49,332 nucleotides of DNA from Streptomyces sp. MBT65 (GCF_016612545.1 NZ_JAENRY010000020.1:1-49332), one strand, 5' to 3'; positions 18,133 through 28,400 are shown, counted from the first letter of the stretch. Program-made: numbers and translations. The notes: generated by a model from the sequence alone, not told the origin.

Positions 18133-19071
18133 ATGAGCGAGATCCTCGGCCTGGTCGCCCTGTCCCACTCCCCGTTCGCCACGCTGCTTCCGCCCGACGG
18201 CCCCGAACAGCCCGGCGGCCGGTTCCTCGCCGAGGCGGCCCGGCTCTCCGAGGCGGTGGCGCGGCTCGCGCCCGACGCGGTCGTGGTCATCGGCCCCGAC
18301 CACTTCCACGGGAACTTCTACGACGCGATGCCGCCGTTCCTCATCGGCGTCGAACACGCCGTGGGATTCGGCGACTTCGGCAGCCGGTCGGGCCCCCTGC
18401 CCGTCGCAGGCGAACTGGCCTGGGCCCTGCACGACGGGCTCACCGGCGCGGGCTTCGACCTCTCGTTGTCGTACGCACTGACCGTCGACCACGGACTCGT
18501 GCAGAGTTACGAGATGGTGTGCGGCGTCGGCACGGACATCCCGTTGGTGCCGCTCGTGGTGAACACCGCGGCTCCCCCGCTGCCGACCATGGACCGCTGC
18601 ATCGCCTTCGGCCGGGCGCTCGGCGACGCCCTTCGCGGCGCCGGCGGTACCGGCCGGGTCCTGGTCATCGCGAGCGGCGGGCTCTCCCACTGGTTGCCCA
18701 CCAACGACCCGCGGGACCCGGCGATGGCCGAAGCCCGCCGACACGCGGTGATCCACGGGCGCGAGGCCCTCCGCGCCTTCGCGGTCGAGCGCGAGGACCG
18801 GGTGCGGGCGATGGGCGGCGATCCGTACGCCCATGTCAACGGCGCCTGGGACCGCTGGTTCCTCAAGCAGTTGGGGACCGGGGAGTCCGGGCCGATCGCG
18901 GCCCTCGGCGACGCGGGTCTGGAGGAACGGGCGGGCAGCGGCGGCCACGAGATCCGCACCTGGCTGATCGGGCACGCGGCGGTACGGGCACCGCTGGTGT
19001 GGACCGCGTACGAACCGGTCCCGGAATGGATCACCGGCATGGGCCTCGGCGCGACCTTCGAGGTCCACTGA
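18133..19071 (+). CDS. mhpB: MhpB-type class III extradiol dioxygenase (2,3-dihydroxyphenylpropionate 1,2-dioxygenase family)
   Basis: Protein of 312 residues that aligns along its length with E. coli MhpB (314 residues). Shared landmarks are LSHSP at the N-terminus, PDHFHGNFYDAMPPF, GDFGSRSGPLPV and VDHGLVQ (catalytic His). Further on are SGGLSH (second His), INGAWDRWFL/NPIWD-like, and the C-terminal PEWITGMG. The family cleaves a catechol ring meta to the hydroxyls, using Fe(II), in phenylpropionate-type aromatic degradation. ATG 18133 is where homology begins; the ribosome-binding site (AAGGGA at 18117-18122) is modest. The expected partner hydrolase survives only as the fragment at 16410-16655. 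An intact unrelated-looking alpha/beta hydrolase follows at 19691. Exact catechol substrate is unproven. Confidence 0.88.
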   Translation: MSEILGLVALSHSPFATLLPPDGPEQPGGRFLAEAARLSEAVARLAPDAVVVIGPDHFHGNFYDAMPPFLIGVEHAVGFGDFGSRSGPLPVAGELAWALHDGLTGAGFDLSLSYALTVDHGLVQSYEMVCGVGTDIPLVPLVVNTAAPPLPTMDRCIAFGRALGDALRGAGGTGRVLVIASGGLSHWLPTNDPRDPAMAEARRHAVIHGREALRAFAVEREDRVRAMGGDPYAHVNGAWDRWFLKQLGTGESGPIAALGDAGLEERAGSGGHEIRTWLIGHAAVRAPLVWTAYEPVPEWITGMGLGATFEVH

Positions 19072-19088
19072 CCAGACAATTCAGGACG

Positions 19089-19155
19089 GTTGACTCTCTT
19101 CATGAGAGTTAACTTGCACGAAGAGCCCCGATCGCCTACCTTCGTGAGAGTCAAC
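19089..19155. promoter_or_regulatory. MarR-like operator pair upstream of the cupin gene
   Basis: A near-perfect inverted repeat GTTGACTCTC-N5-GAGAGTTAAC (19089-19113, one mismatch) is followed by a second copy of its right half, TTCGTGAGAGTCAAC (19141-19155). The half-sites start 42 bp apart, about four helical turns. The first arm contains a TTGACT hexamer that could be a -35. Layout resembles MarR-family operators; no MarR gene is in the window. Confidence 0.5.
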
Positions 19156-19194
19156 CCCAGCAAAGACAGCAACCTCTCCCCTCTGAAGGTTCAG

Positions 19195-19653
19195 ATGACG
19201 GACGTCTCAGTGGTCGGCCCGGACAACGGTGAGTCGATCCAGCTCGGCCCGACCAGGATGCGGATCCTCGAGGACGGCAGCACGACCGGGCATCGCCTGG
19301 GCATCGGCGAGATCACCCTGGCCCCGCACACCGACGGTCCGCCGCAGCACCGCCACGCCCGGCACGACGAGGGCTTCTACGTCGTGTCCGGCGCGGCCCG
19401 GTTCACCGTGGGCGAGACCGTGCACGACGCGCCCGCCGGAACGTTGGTCATGATCCCGCCCGGCGCCCCGCACACGTTCGCCAACCCGACCGACGGCACC
19501 ACGGTCCTGCTCAACACCTTCACCCCGGACCTGTATGTCAACTACTTCCGGGACCTGCGCGACATGATCGCCGACGGCAGCCCGCTCACCCCCGAAGCGA
19601 CGATCGAGGCGATGAGCCGGTACTCCACCGAACCGGCCACCGACTTCGCGTGA
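19195..19653 (+). CDS. Small cupin-domain protein
   Basis: Single-domain cupin of 152 residues. The metal-binding first motif is PPQHRHARHDEGFYVVSG, with the HxH and Glu ligands. The second motif, PPGAPHTFANP, supplies the fourth His. ATG 19195 has GAAGG 6 bp upstream and is preferred over in-frame starts back to 19090, which would place the MarR-like operator inside the coding region. It lies between the MhpB-type dioxygenase and an alpha/beta hydrolase. It may therefore be a small dioxygenase, an isomerase or a sensor protein in aromatic metabolism. The fold is clear, the activity is not. Confidence 0.8.
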   Translation: MTDVSVVGPDNGESIQLGPTRMRILEDGSTTGHRLGIGEITLAPHTDGPPQHRHARHDEGFYVVSGAARFTVGETVHDAPAGTLVMIPPGAPHTFANPTDGTTVLLNTFTPDLYVNYFRDLRDMIADGSPLTPEATIEAMSRYSTEPATDFA

Positions 19654-19690
19654 ACACCCGCACCTGCCCGCGTATGTGAAGGAGAAGGCC

Positions 19691-20512
19691 ATGGCAAGCA
19701 CCACTCAGTACACCCTCGGCGTCGACGGAGTCGGCCCGGTCGAGGTGTCGGTGGTCGCATACGGGTCCGGGCGACCGTTCCTGCTGCTGCACGGCGGCGC
19801 AGGACCGCAGTCGGTGACGGGGTTCGCCGAGAGGCTCACCGCCGCTCACGACGTCCAGGTGCTGGTCCCGACCCACCCGGGCTTCGGCGGCACGGTACGA
19901 CCCGAGGCACTGACCTCCGTGTCCGGCCTCGCCGCGCTCTACGACGCGCTGCTCGACCGGCTGGACCTGACGGACGTGACCGTCGTCGGCAATTCGATCG
20001 GCGGCTGGATCACCGCCGAGATCGCCCTGCTGAAGTCGCCGCGCGTCAGCGGCGTCGTGCTGATCGACGCGGTCGGGATCGAGGTACCCGGCCATCCGGT
20101 GGCCGACTTCTTCGCCCTGACCATGGATCAGGTCTTCGACCTCAGCTTCCACCATCCTGCCCCCTTCCGCGTCGACCCCACGACCCTGCCGCCCGCGGCG
20201 CAGGCCGTCGTCGCGGGCAACCGGGCCGCGATCGCCGTGTACGCGGGCTCCGCCATGGCCGATGCCACCCTCGTCGGGCGGCTCGGCTCCCTGGATGTCC
20301 CCACCCTCGTCCTGTGGGGCGAGAGCGACGGGATCGTCGACGTCGACTACGGGCGTGCCTACGCCGCCGCGATCCCCGCGGCCCGCTTCCAATCGCTCCC
20401 CGAGACCGGCCACTCCCCGCAGCTGGAGACCCCCGACCAGGTCGTCGACGCGATCCGGGACAGCGCCGACCTGGGCTTCCAGCTCGACGAACTCCCGGTC
20501 ATCCGGCCGTAG
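19691..20512 (+). CDS. Alpha/beta hydrolase (possible ring-cleavage product hydrolase)
   Basis: Alpha/beta-fold hydrolase of 273 residues. It has an oxyanion-hole LLLHGGAGP, a nucleophile elbow GNSIGGW (Ser), the acid in LWGESDGIVD (Asp) and the catalytic His in ETGHSPQLE. ATG 19691 has AAGGAG at the ideal distance. The gene follows the cupin by 37 bp in the same direction. It may act on the product of the upstream extradiol dioxygenase, substituting for the destroyed MhpC-like gene. However, its C-terminus (GHSPQLE) differs from the GHWPQWE type, so a different ester or lactone substrate is equally possible. Confidence 0.85.
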   Translation: MASTTQYTLGVDGVGPVEVSVVAYGSGRPFLLLHGGAGPQSVTGFAERLTAAHDVQVLVPTHPGFGGTVRPEALTSVSGLAALYDALLDRLDLTDVTVVGNSIGGWITAEIALLKSPRVSGVVLIDAVGIEVPGHPVADFFALTMDQVFDLSFHHPAPFRVDPTTLPPAAQAVVAGNRAAIAVYAGSAMADATLVGRLGSLDVPTLVLWGESDGIVDVDYGRAYAAAIPAARFQSLPETGHSPQLETPDQVVDAIRDSADLGFQLDELPVIRP

Positions 20513-20615
20513 TTGGCGACCGGGGCGACATCCACGCCACAGCCCGAGGACGCGTAGCCCGGCGACCGCGACGAGGGGCCGCCGACCCCGCCGTGCCTCT
20601 CGGAGCGACTTCGTG

Positions 20616-20654
20616 CCGGTACGACGGAGACCTCGGGGGTCGCCGCCGTACCGG
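20616..20654. terminator. Bidirectional terminator-like hairpin
   Basis: A 12-bp stem with one mismatch (20616-20627 against 20643-20654) whose loop can add a short GACC/GGTC stem. It lies between the convergent alpha/beta hydrolase and cysteine desulfurase genes. Confidence 0.65.
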
Positions 20655-20672
20655 TTCAAGGAGGTGTGCGGA

Positions 20673-22709
<2,037 letters not shown>

Positions 22710-22711
22710 GG

Positions 22712-23650
22712 TTACCGGTAACTCGGCGCGTAGTCATGGAACTTGTCCACCTCGACGTCGTCGAGCACGGCGAGCGCGTCCTCCGTGAGCACCGCGAGCG
22801 AGCAGTACAGGGAGATCAGGTAGGAGGCGATGGCGCTGCGGTCGATCTGCATGAAGCGGACCGACAGGCCCATCCCCTGCTCGCCCGAGAGGCCGGGCTG
22901 GAACAGTCCGACCACGCCCTGGCGGGACTCGCCGGTGCGCAGCAGGATGAACTTCGTCCTGCCGTTCTCCAGCGGGACCTTGTCCGAGGGGACGAGCGGC
23001 AGTCCGCGCCAGGTCAGGAACTGCGAGCCGAACATGCTCACCGTGGCCGGCGGTACGCCCCTCCGGGTGCACTCCCTGCCGAACGCGGCGATCCCCTCGG
23101 GGTGGGTGAGGAAGAAGGCTGGCTGCTTCCACACCTTCGTGATGAGGGCGTCCAGGTCGTCCGGCGTGGGCGGCCCCGTCATCGTGGAGATCCGCTGACT
23201 GTCCGCCGTGCTGGCCAGCATCCCGTACTCGGGGCTGTTGATCAGCTCGCCCTCCTGATGCTCCTTCACCGCCTCGATGGTCAGCCGCAGTTGCTGCGCC
23301 GTCTGGTTGTGGGGGCTGGAGTACAGGTCGGAGATCCGGGTGTGCAGGTCCAGGACCGTCTGGACGGCCTTGAGCCGGTACTCCCGGGGCTCCCGCTCGT
23401 AGTCGACGAAGGTGTCCGGCAGCGGGGACTCGTCGTAGTTGTCGCACTCGATGCGCACCGACTCGGGGTGAACGACCTTGTTCACCCGGTAGATGCCGGC
23501 CTCGACCGGGACCCAGGACATCAGATGCACCAGCCAGCGAGGCGTGATGGAGCTCATCTGGGGAACGGTCTTGGTGGCGTTCGCGAGGGTTCGCGCCGCG
23601 CTGTCGCTCACCGACATCGATCGCGACGGCGGATTCACAGCCGTGGTCAT
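22712..23650 (-). CDS. Family 2A encapsulin nanocompartment shell protein (SrpI-like)
   Basis: Shell protein of 312 residues with the HK97 phage-capsid fold. Recognised by SDSAARTLANATKTVPQM near the N-terminus, TPRWLVHLMSWVPVEAGIYRVN, the E-loop region around YEREPREYRLKAVQTVLDLHTRISDLYS, and the C-terminal VDKFHDYAPSY. There is no inserted cyclic-nucleotide-binding domain, which places it in family 2A rather than 2B. Family 2A shells enclose a cysteine desulfurase and have been linked to sulfur storage; that cargo is the next gene. ATG 23650 has AAGGAG 9 bp upstream; a longer in-frame start adds only arginine-rich sequence. A LysR gene is divergent and may control the locus. Confidence 0.93.
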   Translation of the reverse strand: MTTAVNPPSRSMSVSDSAARTLANATKTVPQMSSITPRWLVHLMSWVPVEAGIYRVNKVVHPESVRIECDNYDESPLPDTFVDYEREPREYRLKAVQTVLDLHTRISDLYSSPHNQTAQQLRLTIEAVKEHQEGELINSPEYGMLASTADSQRISTMTGPPTPDDLDALITKVWKQPAFFLTHPEGIAAFGRECTRRGVPPATVSMFGSQFLTWRGLPLVPSDKVPLENGRTKFILLRTGESRQGVVGLFQPGLSGEQGMGLSVRFMQIDRSAIASYLISLYCSLAVLTEDALAVLDDVEVDKFHDYAPSYR

Positions 23651-23669
23651 GCGACATCTCCTTTCCGCG

Positions 23670-23705
23670 CCCGGAGTCCGGGCACGCGTGACGGGTGAGA
23701 TCACC
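23670..23705. promoter_or_regulatory. Inverted repeats in the encapsulin leader
   Basis: Two dyads lie just upstream of the shell ATG: CCCGGA-G-TCCGGG (23670-23682), 9 bp from the Shine-Dalgarno on the minus strand, and GGTGA-GA-TCACC (23694-23705). Either could be an mRNA hairpin or a regulator site. I see no clear sigma-70 hexamers for the shell promoter. Confidence 0.35.
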
Positions 23706-23835
23706 GGCGGTCACCGACGGAAAGGTGTGCGGCCGAGATCTCTCGCACCCACTATCGATTCACCGTCGCAGTAGGTCCGGTAATGGTCCAATGCGTGTTT
23801 TCGAGGCTGTCATCGACGCGGTCTATGATTCGCAA

Positions 23836-24738
23836 ATGATCGACTTGAGTCGGTTGCGGGTCCTGGTCGCCGTCGCCCGCGAGGGTTCCATCACGGCCGC
23901 CGCCGAGGCACTTCACTACGCGCAGCCGTCGGTGAGCCATCAACTCGCCAAACTGGAGGCCGAGGTCGGCATGCCGCTGTTGCAGCGGATGGGGCGCGGT
24001 ATCCGGCTCACCGAGGCCGGGCGGCTGCTGGTGGACCGTGCCGAGTCGATCCTCGCGCAGGTCGAGTCGGTGCACGCCGAACTGGACGAGCTGGCGGGCC
24101 TGCGTACCGGCCGCGTCCGGCTCGCCGCCTTTCCCTCCGCGCTGGCCACCCTGGTGCCGCTTGCCGCCGCCCGTGTCTCCGACCGGTATCCCGGCATCGA
24201 GCTGACACTGCGGGAGGCCGAACCGCCGGACGCGCTGGGCGCCCTGCGCAACAACGACGTCGACGTGGCGCTGATCTTCGAGCACGGCGACCCGCCCCAG
24301 CGCGATCGCCGCGACACCACCATGACGCCGCTGCTCGACGAGCCGTTGTACGTGGTCACACCGGCGGACCGCGCGTGGGACGGCCCCCCGACCGACCTGT
24401 CCACCTATGCCGACACGCGCTGGATCGCCGGCTGCGAGCGCTGCCGCGAGCATCTCGTCGCGGCCTGCGGCCGGGCCGGCTTCTCGCCGATCGTCGAGTT
24501 CGAGACCGACGACTACGTCGCCGTACAGGCGCTGGTCGCGGCCGGCCTCGGCGTGAGCCTGCTGCCCGGCCTCACCCTCCTGGCAAACAGACACCCCGGT
24601 GTACGGCTCCACCGCATCGCCGGCATGCGCAGACAGGTCGTGGCCGCGGTCTACGGCAAGCCGCCCGCGTCCCAACCCGCGCAGGTACTCCTCGACGCAC
24701 TCGCCGCGACCGTCTCGGAACCGGAGTGGCCGTCCTGA
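23836..24738 (+). CDS. LysR-family transcriptional regulator
   Basis: LysR-type regulator of 300 residues. The N-terminal winged HTH (residues about 1-60) reads SITAAAEALHYAQPSVSHQLAKLE. It is followed by the linker helix and a two-lobed LysR substrate domain (about 88-290), with VGVSLLPGL-like VAAGLGVSLLPGL. ATG 23836 is chosen because homology starts there. No Shine-Dalgarno precedes it, but TATGAT (23824-23829) sits where a -10 would give a transcript beginning at the ATG, so the mRNA may be leaderless. The gene is divergent from the encapsulin operon. LysR proteins usually control the divergent neighbour and often sense O-acetylserine, cysteine precursors or aromatic acids. The ligand here is unknown. 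Confidence 0.9.
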   Translation: MIDLSRLRVLVAVAREGSITAAAEALHYAQPSVSHQLAKLEAEVGMPLLQRMGRGIRLTEAGRLLVDRAESILAQVESVHAELDELAGLRTGRVRLAAFPSALATLVPLAAARVSDRYPGIELTLREAEPPDALGALRNNDVDVALIFEHGDPPQRDRRDTTMTPLLDEPLYVVTPADRAWDGPPTDLSTYADTRWIAGCERCREHLVAACGRAGFSPIVEFETDDYVAVQALVAAGLGVSLLPGLTLLANRHPGVRLHRIAGMRRQVVAAVYGKPPASQPAQVLLDALAATVSEPEWPS

Positions 24739-24753
24739 CGGCACCGGCTCCGG

Positions 24754-25461
24754 TTACGGCCGTTCTTGCGAGCTCAGGTCGTCTCGATGACTCCCGGTCG
24801 GAGTCGCGGCTACGGAGGATCGGCGCGCGGAGGCGGCCCCGCGCAGCGTCAGGCCGTAGGCCTCCGCGAGGTCGTCCAGGAGCGCGAGGATCTGTGCGCG
24901 CACCGACACGTCGAGCGCGCTGAGGGGTTCGTCGCCGACAAGGACCTTCGGCCCCGGCGCGAGGGCGCGGGCGACGGCGATGCGCTGCCGTTGCCCGCCG
25001 GAGAACTCGTGCGGGTACCGGCCGCGCACGGACGGCTCCAGGCCTACGACGCGCAGCAGTTCGTCCACCCGGTCGTCGTGGTCGCCGGCCAGCCGCAGGC
25101 ACTCCAGCGGTTCGGCCACGATGTCGCGGACGGTGGCGCGCGGGTCGAGGGGGCCCATGGGGTCCTGGAGCACCACCTGCACCTCACGCCGGAACCACGT
25201 CAACTTCCTTGGCGCGCCCGGCAGTACGACACGGTCCCGGTAGTGCACCGTCCCGGCGTCGGGCCGGTCCAGCGCCAGCAGGAGCCGGGCGAGGGTCGAC
25301 TTCCCGGAGCCCGACTCCCCCACGACCCCAAGGCTGTTGCCTTTGTTCAGCTCCAACGACACTTCCGATACGGCGAGTCGGTGAGCGGCGGGTGCGCGCA
25401 GTGAGGTGCGGGGCAGCCCGAAGGTACGGCTGAGACCGTCGGCCTTGAGCAGTGTCGTCAT
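24754..25461 (-). pseudogene. Oligopeptide ABC transporter ATPase (DppF-type), 3'-truncated
   Basis: The N-terminal three quarters of an ABC ATPase are intact: Walker A GESGSGKSTLARLL, the Q-loop QDPMGPLDPR, signature EFSGGQRQRIAVARA and Walker B KVLVGDEPLSALD. After LLDDLAEAYGLTL the expected SHDLAVV H-loop and C-terminus are missing. They are replaced by about 30 unrelated residues to the stop. ATG 25461 overlaps the upstream ATPase remnant by 4 bp (ATGA), as in dipeptide/nickel-type operons. Without the switch His it is unlikely to function. It reads towards the end of the LysR gene. Confidence 0.75.
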
Positions 25462-25763
25462 CGAGCGACCTCCGCGGTGCCCCAGCCCGTCGCGCGCGCG
25501 GCTGCCACCAGCCCTTGTGTGTACGGGTGTTGGGGCGAACGTATGACGGTGTCGGTGGCGCCTTCCTCGACGAGCCGTCCGTCCTTGAGCACGGGGACCC
25601 GGGGGCACAGCTGGGCGACCACCGCGAGGTCGTGGCTGATGAACAGCAGGGCGGTGCCGTGCTGTTGGACCAGGTCGTCCAGGAGTCGGAGCATGTCGGC
25701 CTGGACGGTGACGTCGAGGGCGGTGGTGGGTTCGTCGGCGATGAGGAGCGCCGGGCGCTTGGC
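25458..25763 (-). pseudogene. Oligopeptide ABC transporter ATPase (DppD-type), 5'-truncated
   Basis: Homology begins abruptly at AKRPALLIADEPTTALDV (Walker B) and continues through LFISHDLAVVAQL (H-loop) and the dipeptide-type C-terminus SPQHPYTQGLVAA. Walker A, Q-loop and signature are missing. The open frame extends upstream to 25844 only through the 47-bp tandem repeat. With the following truncated ATPase and no adjoining permeases, this is the relic of a dpp-like operon whose upstream part was deleted at the metY 3' end. Confidence 0.75.
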
Positions 25764-25830
25764 TGATCGTGCTCCTCGGGTGCGGCGAGTACTGACGGTG
25801 CGGTCTGTTTTCATACAGCGACTGCGGTGC

Positions 25831-25920
25831 GGCCGGCTCTCCAAGAGCGGTCGGTGCTCATACGGTGGCTGCCGTGAGGCCGGCTCTCCAAGAGCGGCTG
25901 GTGCTCATACGGCGGCTGCC
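25831..25920. repeat. 47-bp tandem repeat spanning the metY stop codon
   Basis: Units at 25831-25877 and 25878-25920 match at 40 of 43 compared bases. A degraded part-unit precedes them at about 25804-25830. Each contains GCTCT-CCA-AGAGC, a small hairpin. Unit 2 includes the last codons and stop of the metY gene, so the gene's 3' end appears to have been duplicated towards the truncated ABC genes. Confidence 0.75.
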
Positions 25921-27221
25921 CGCAGCCCGGTCTCGAGGTCGGCGATGAGGTCGTCGACGCCTTCGAGGCCCACGGAGAGTCGGACCAGGCCCGGGGTGAC
26001 ACCGGCCGCGGCCTGCTGGTCGGCGTCGAGTTGGGCGTGGGTGGTGGAGGCGGGGTGGATGACGAGGCTGCGGACGTCGCCGATGTTCGCGAGGTGGCTG
26101 AACAGCCGTACCCCTTCGACGAATCGGCGCCCGGCGTCCAGTCCGTCCGCGAGTTCGAAGGCGAGGACCGCTCCGGCACCGCGCGGCAGATACCGCTTGG
26201 CCTGGGTCGTCCAGGGACTGGAAGCGAGGCCCGCGTAGTGGACGCGGCTGACCTGGGGCTGCAACTCCAGCCAGGTGGCCAGGACTTGGGCGTTAGCCAC
26301 ATGGCGCTCGATGCGGAGGCTGAGCGTCTCCAGTCCCTGGAGGAGCAGGAAGCTGTTGAAGGGTGAGACCGCGGGTCCCAGATCCCGGACGAGCCGGGTG
26401 CGCAGGCGCAGTGCGTAGGCGAGCCCGAGGTCGGCGAAGGAGTCCCAGAACGACAGCCCGTTGTACGTCGGGTCGGGGTGGGCCAGCCCCGGCCAGCGGT
26501 CGGGGTCGGCGCCGAAGTCGAAACGTCCGCTGTCGACGACGATCCCGCCGATGCCGGTGCCGTGTCCCGACAGGAACTTGGTGGTGGAGTGCACGACGAT
26601 GTCGGCGCCGTGCTCGAAGGGCCGGAGCAAGTAGGGCGTGAGCACGGTGTTGTCCACGACGAGCGGGACGCCGACCTCGTGGGCGATGCCGGCGACCGCC
26701 TCGATGTCGAGGACGTTGCCGCGCGGGTTGCCGATGGTCTCGCCGAAGAACGCCTTGGTGCCGGGGCGTACGGCCGCGTACCAGGCGCCCAGGTCGTCCG
26801 GGTCGTCGATGAAGGTCACGGCGATGCCGAAGTCGGAGAAGGTGTGTTCCAGGAGGGTGCGGGTGCCGCCGTAGAGAGAAGACGAGGCGACGATGTGGTC
26901 GCCGACGCGTGCCAGGTTCAGCAGGGCGAGGCCGGTGGCGGCCTGTCCGCTGGCCACCGCGACGGCGGCCGAGCCGCCCTCCAGAGCGGTGACGCGCTCC
27001 TCGGCCACGGCGGTGGTCGGGTTGGACAGCCGGGTGTAGGCGTGGGTGGTGAGATCGGACAGTTCGAAGGCCGCGGCGGCGTGCGCGGTGTCGCGGTAGA
27101 CGTAGCTGGTGGTCTGATGGATCGGCACGGCGCGGGCGCCGGTGGTCGGGTCCGGTACGGCGCCGGCGTGCACCTGCCGGGTCTCGAACTCCCAACCGTC
27201 GTAAGGGCGTTGGTCGCTCAT
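25905..27221 (-). CDS. metY: O-acetylhomoserine sulfhydrylase (MetY-type aminocarboxypropyltransferase)
   Basis: PLP enzyme of the Cys/Met metabolism family, 438 residues, close to the usual 430-440 of O-acetylhomoserine sulfhydrylases. Landmarks are FETRQVHAGAVPDPTTGARAVPI, TTSYVY, YTRLSNPTTAVAEERVTALEGG, VASGQAA, VDNTVLTPYLLRP and the PLP lysine in HSTTKFLSGHGTGIGG. The long insertion around FGADPDRWPGLAHPDPTYNGLSF is typical of MetY rather than cystathionine synthase. It would capture sulfide or methanethiol to make homocysteine or methionine. The ATG overlaps the stop of the upstream oxygenase (ATGA), so the two are coupled. The 3' end lies in a tandem repeat. Confidence 0.93.
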   Translation of the reverse strand: MSDQRPYDGWEFETRQVHAGAVPDPTTGARAVPIHQTTSYVYRDTAHAAAAFELSDLTTHAYTRLSNPTTAVAEERVTALEGGSAAVAVASGQAATGLALLNLARVGDHIVASSSLYGGTRTLLEHTFSDFGIAVTFIDDPDDLGAWYAAVRPGTKAFFGETIGNPRGNVLDIEAVAGIAHEVGVPLVVDNTVLTPYLLRPFEHGADIVVHSTTKFLSGHGTGIGGIVVDSGRFDFGADPDRWPGLAHPDPTYNGLSFWDSFADLGLAYALRLRTRLVRDLGPAVSPFNSFLLLQGLETLSLRIERHVANAQVLATWLELQPQVSRVHYAGLASSPWTTQAKRYLPRGAGAVLAFELADGLDAGRRFVEGVRLFSHLANIGDVRSLVIHPASTTHAQLDADQQAAAGVTPGLVRLSVGLEGVDDLIADLETGLRAAAV

Positions 27222-28246
27222 CGGGAGCCCTCCCGCCTCGCCACGACGTCGGACCACCAGCGGTCGGCGACCCTCGGGTGCGAGCGGAGCCAGCCGACGA
27301 CGGCGTTCTCGCCGAAGGCGGCGAGCAGCGGGTTGTCGGGGTCGTCGGTGACGCCTCGGCTCAACTCCGCTAGTTCGGACGGCAGTTGCAGGGGTTTGAC
27401 GACCGCGTCGAGGCGCGGGCCGAGGAAGAAGGGGATGGAGTAGCGGTCCACACCGGCCCGCGGGCTGACCACCCGGTGCCGGGTGGCCTTGAGATAGCCC
27501 TGGGTGGCGATCTCCAGCATCTCGCCGATGTTGAACACGAAGGCGTCCGGCACCGGTACGGCGTCGATCCAGCCGCCGTCCTCGCGCTGGACCTGGAGTC
27601 CGCCCACCTCGTCCTGCTGCAACAGCGCGAGATAGCCGTAGTCCTTGTGCGCGCCCACTCCCTGGTCGGCGTCCTCGGCAGGGCGCGGCGGATAGTGCAC
27701 GATCTTCACGTGCACGGCCGCCTCGTCGTCGAACCACTCGTCGAAGTAGCGCTCGTCCTGGCCGAGCGCGGCCGCGAGGGCGCGCAGGACCTCGCGGCTC
27801 ACCCGCAGCGCCTCCGCCTGCCAGCGCAGCACGATGTCCCTCAACTCCGGGAGTGCGGAGGGCCATTGGTTGGGGCCGACGAGCCGGAGGTAGTCGGGGT
27901 CCTCCGGTCCGGTGGGGATCGACTCGCGTTCCGGGCCGATGTCGATCTGCTCACGCCAGTCGGCGCTGCCCGCCGTGTACTCGGTTCCGGTGCGTGTGTA
28001 GCCGCGGAACTGGGGCGAGTTGAGGTTCTCGATCTCCAGTCGGCGTTCCTGCGGGAGGGCGAAGAAGGCGCGGGCCGCGTGCAGGATCTCGTCCCGGACT
28101 GATGCGGGAACGCCGTGTCCGGTGACGTAGAAGAACCCCACATCGTGGGCGGCGGACCGGAGTTCGGCCAGGAACGCGTCCCGGTCGGTGCCGGGGTCCC
28201 GGAAACCTGAGATGTCGATGACGGGGAGGACGGTGGGCTGTGCCAT
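27218..28246 (-). CDS. Isopenicillin-N-synthase-like 2-oxoglutarate/Fe(II) oxygenase
   Basis: Non-heme iron oxygenase of 342 residues. It has a DIOX_N region (PVIDISGF, DVGFFYVTGHGVP) and a 2OG-Fe(II) domain. The iron ligands are His and Asp in GAHKDYG and the distal His in TRHRVVSP. RYSIPFF supplies the Arg and Ser that bind 2-oxoglutarate. It is co-transcribed with, and overlaps, metY. This suggests oxidative release of sulfur from a small sulfur compound or modification of a Met/Cys analogue. The family also contains ethylene-forming, penicillin and gibberellin enzymes, so the substrate cannot be read from sequence. ATG 28246 begins the homology. Confidence 0.88.
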   Translation of the reverse strand: MAQPTVLPVIDISGFRDPGTDRDAFLAELRSAAHDVGFFYVTGHGVPASVRDEILHAARAFFALPQERRLEIENLNSPQFRGYTRTGTEYTAGSADWREQIDIGPERESIPTGPEDPDYLRLVGPNQWPSALPELRDIVLRWQAEALRVSREVLRALAAALGQDERYFDEWFDDEAAVHVKIVHYPPRPAEDADQGVGAHKDYGYLALLQQDEVGGLQVQREDGGWIDAVPVPDAFVFNIGEMLEIATQGYLKATRHRVVSPRAGVDRYSIPFFLGPRLDAVVKPLQLPSELAELSRGVTDDPDNPLLAAFGENAVVGWLRSHPRVADRWWSDVVARREGSR

Positions 28247-28381
28247 GGGATTCCTTCGCGGCGGCAGCAGTCCCGGACACGGCGGTGCGCGCGGCAACGG
28301 CCGCACGGGGACGGTCGGTTGACGACGGAACGGTGGGATGCGCCGAGAGCGGGCGGGGTTGGGGAGTGGGGAGATCGCGGT

Positions 28382-28400
28382 CGTTGACCGAAGGTCAACG
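28382..28400 (-). promoter_or_regulatory. Perfect hairpin/operator overlapping the end of the minus-strand leader ORF
   Basis: Perfect 8-bp inverted repeat CGTTGACC-N3-GGTCAACG. On the minus strand its left arm contains the last Arg codon and stop of the short ORF at 28395-28484. It may be an attenuator hairpin for the oxygenase-metY operon or a DNA operator; sequence alone does not decide. Confidence 0.5.

Noticed and set aside
16373..18136. 587-codon plus-strand frame across the IS110 element
   Set aside because: It is antisense to an intact transposase with conserved catalytic motifs and has no recognisable domain.
22712..23650. Phage capsid gene or prophage remnant
   Set aside because: No other phage genes are nearby. 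The adjacent cysteine desulfurase with extended N-terminus identifies a family 2A encapsulin.
25905..27866. Longer metY start upstream of 27221
   Set aside because: The extension is a shadow of the oxygenase gene. ATG 27221 overlaps that gene's stop and begins the family homology.
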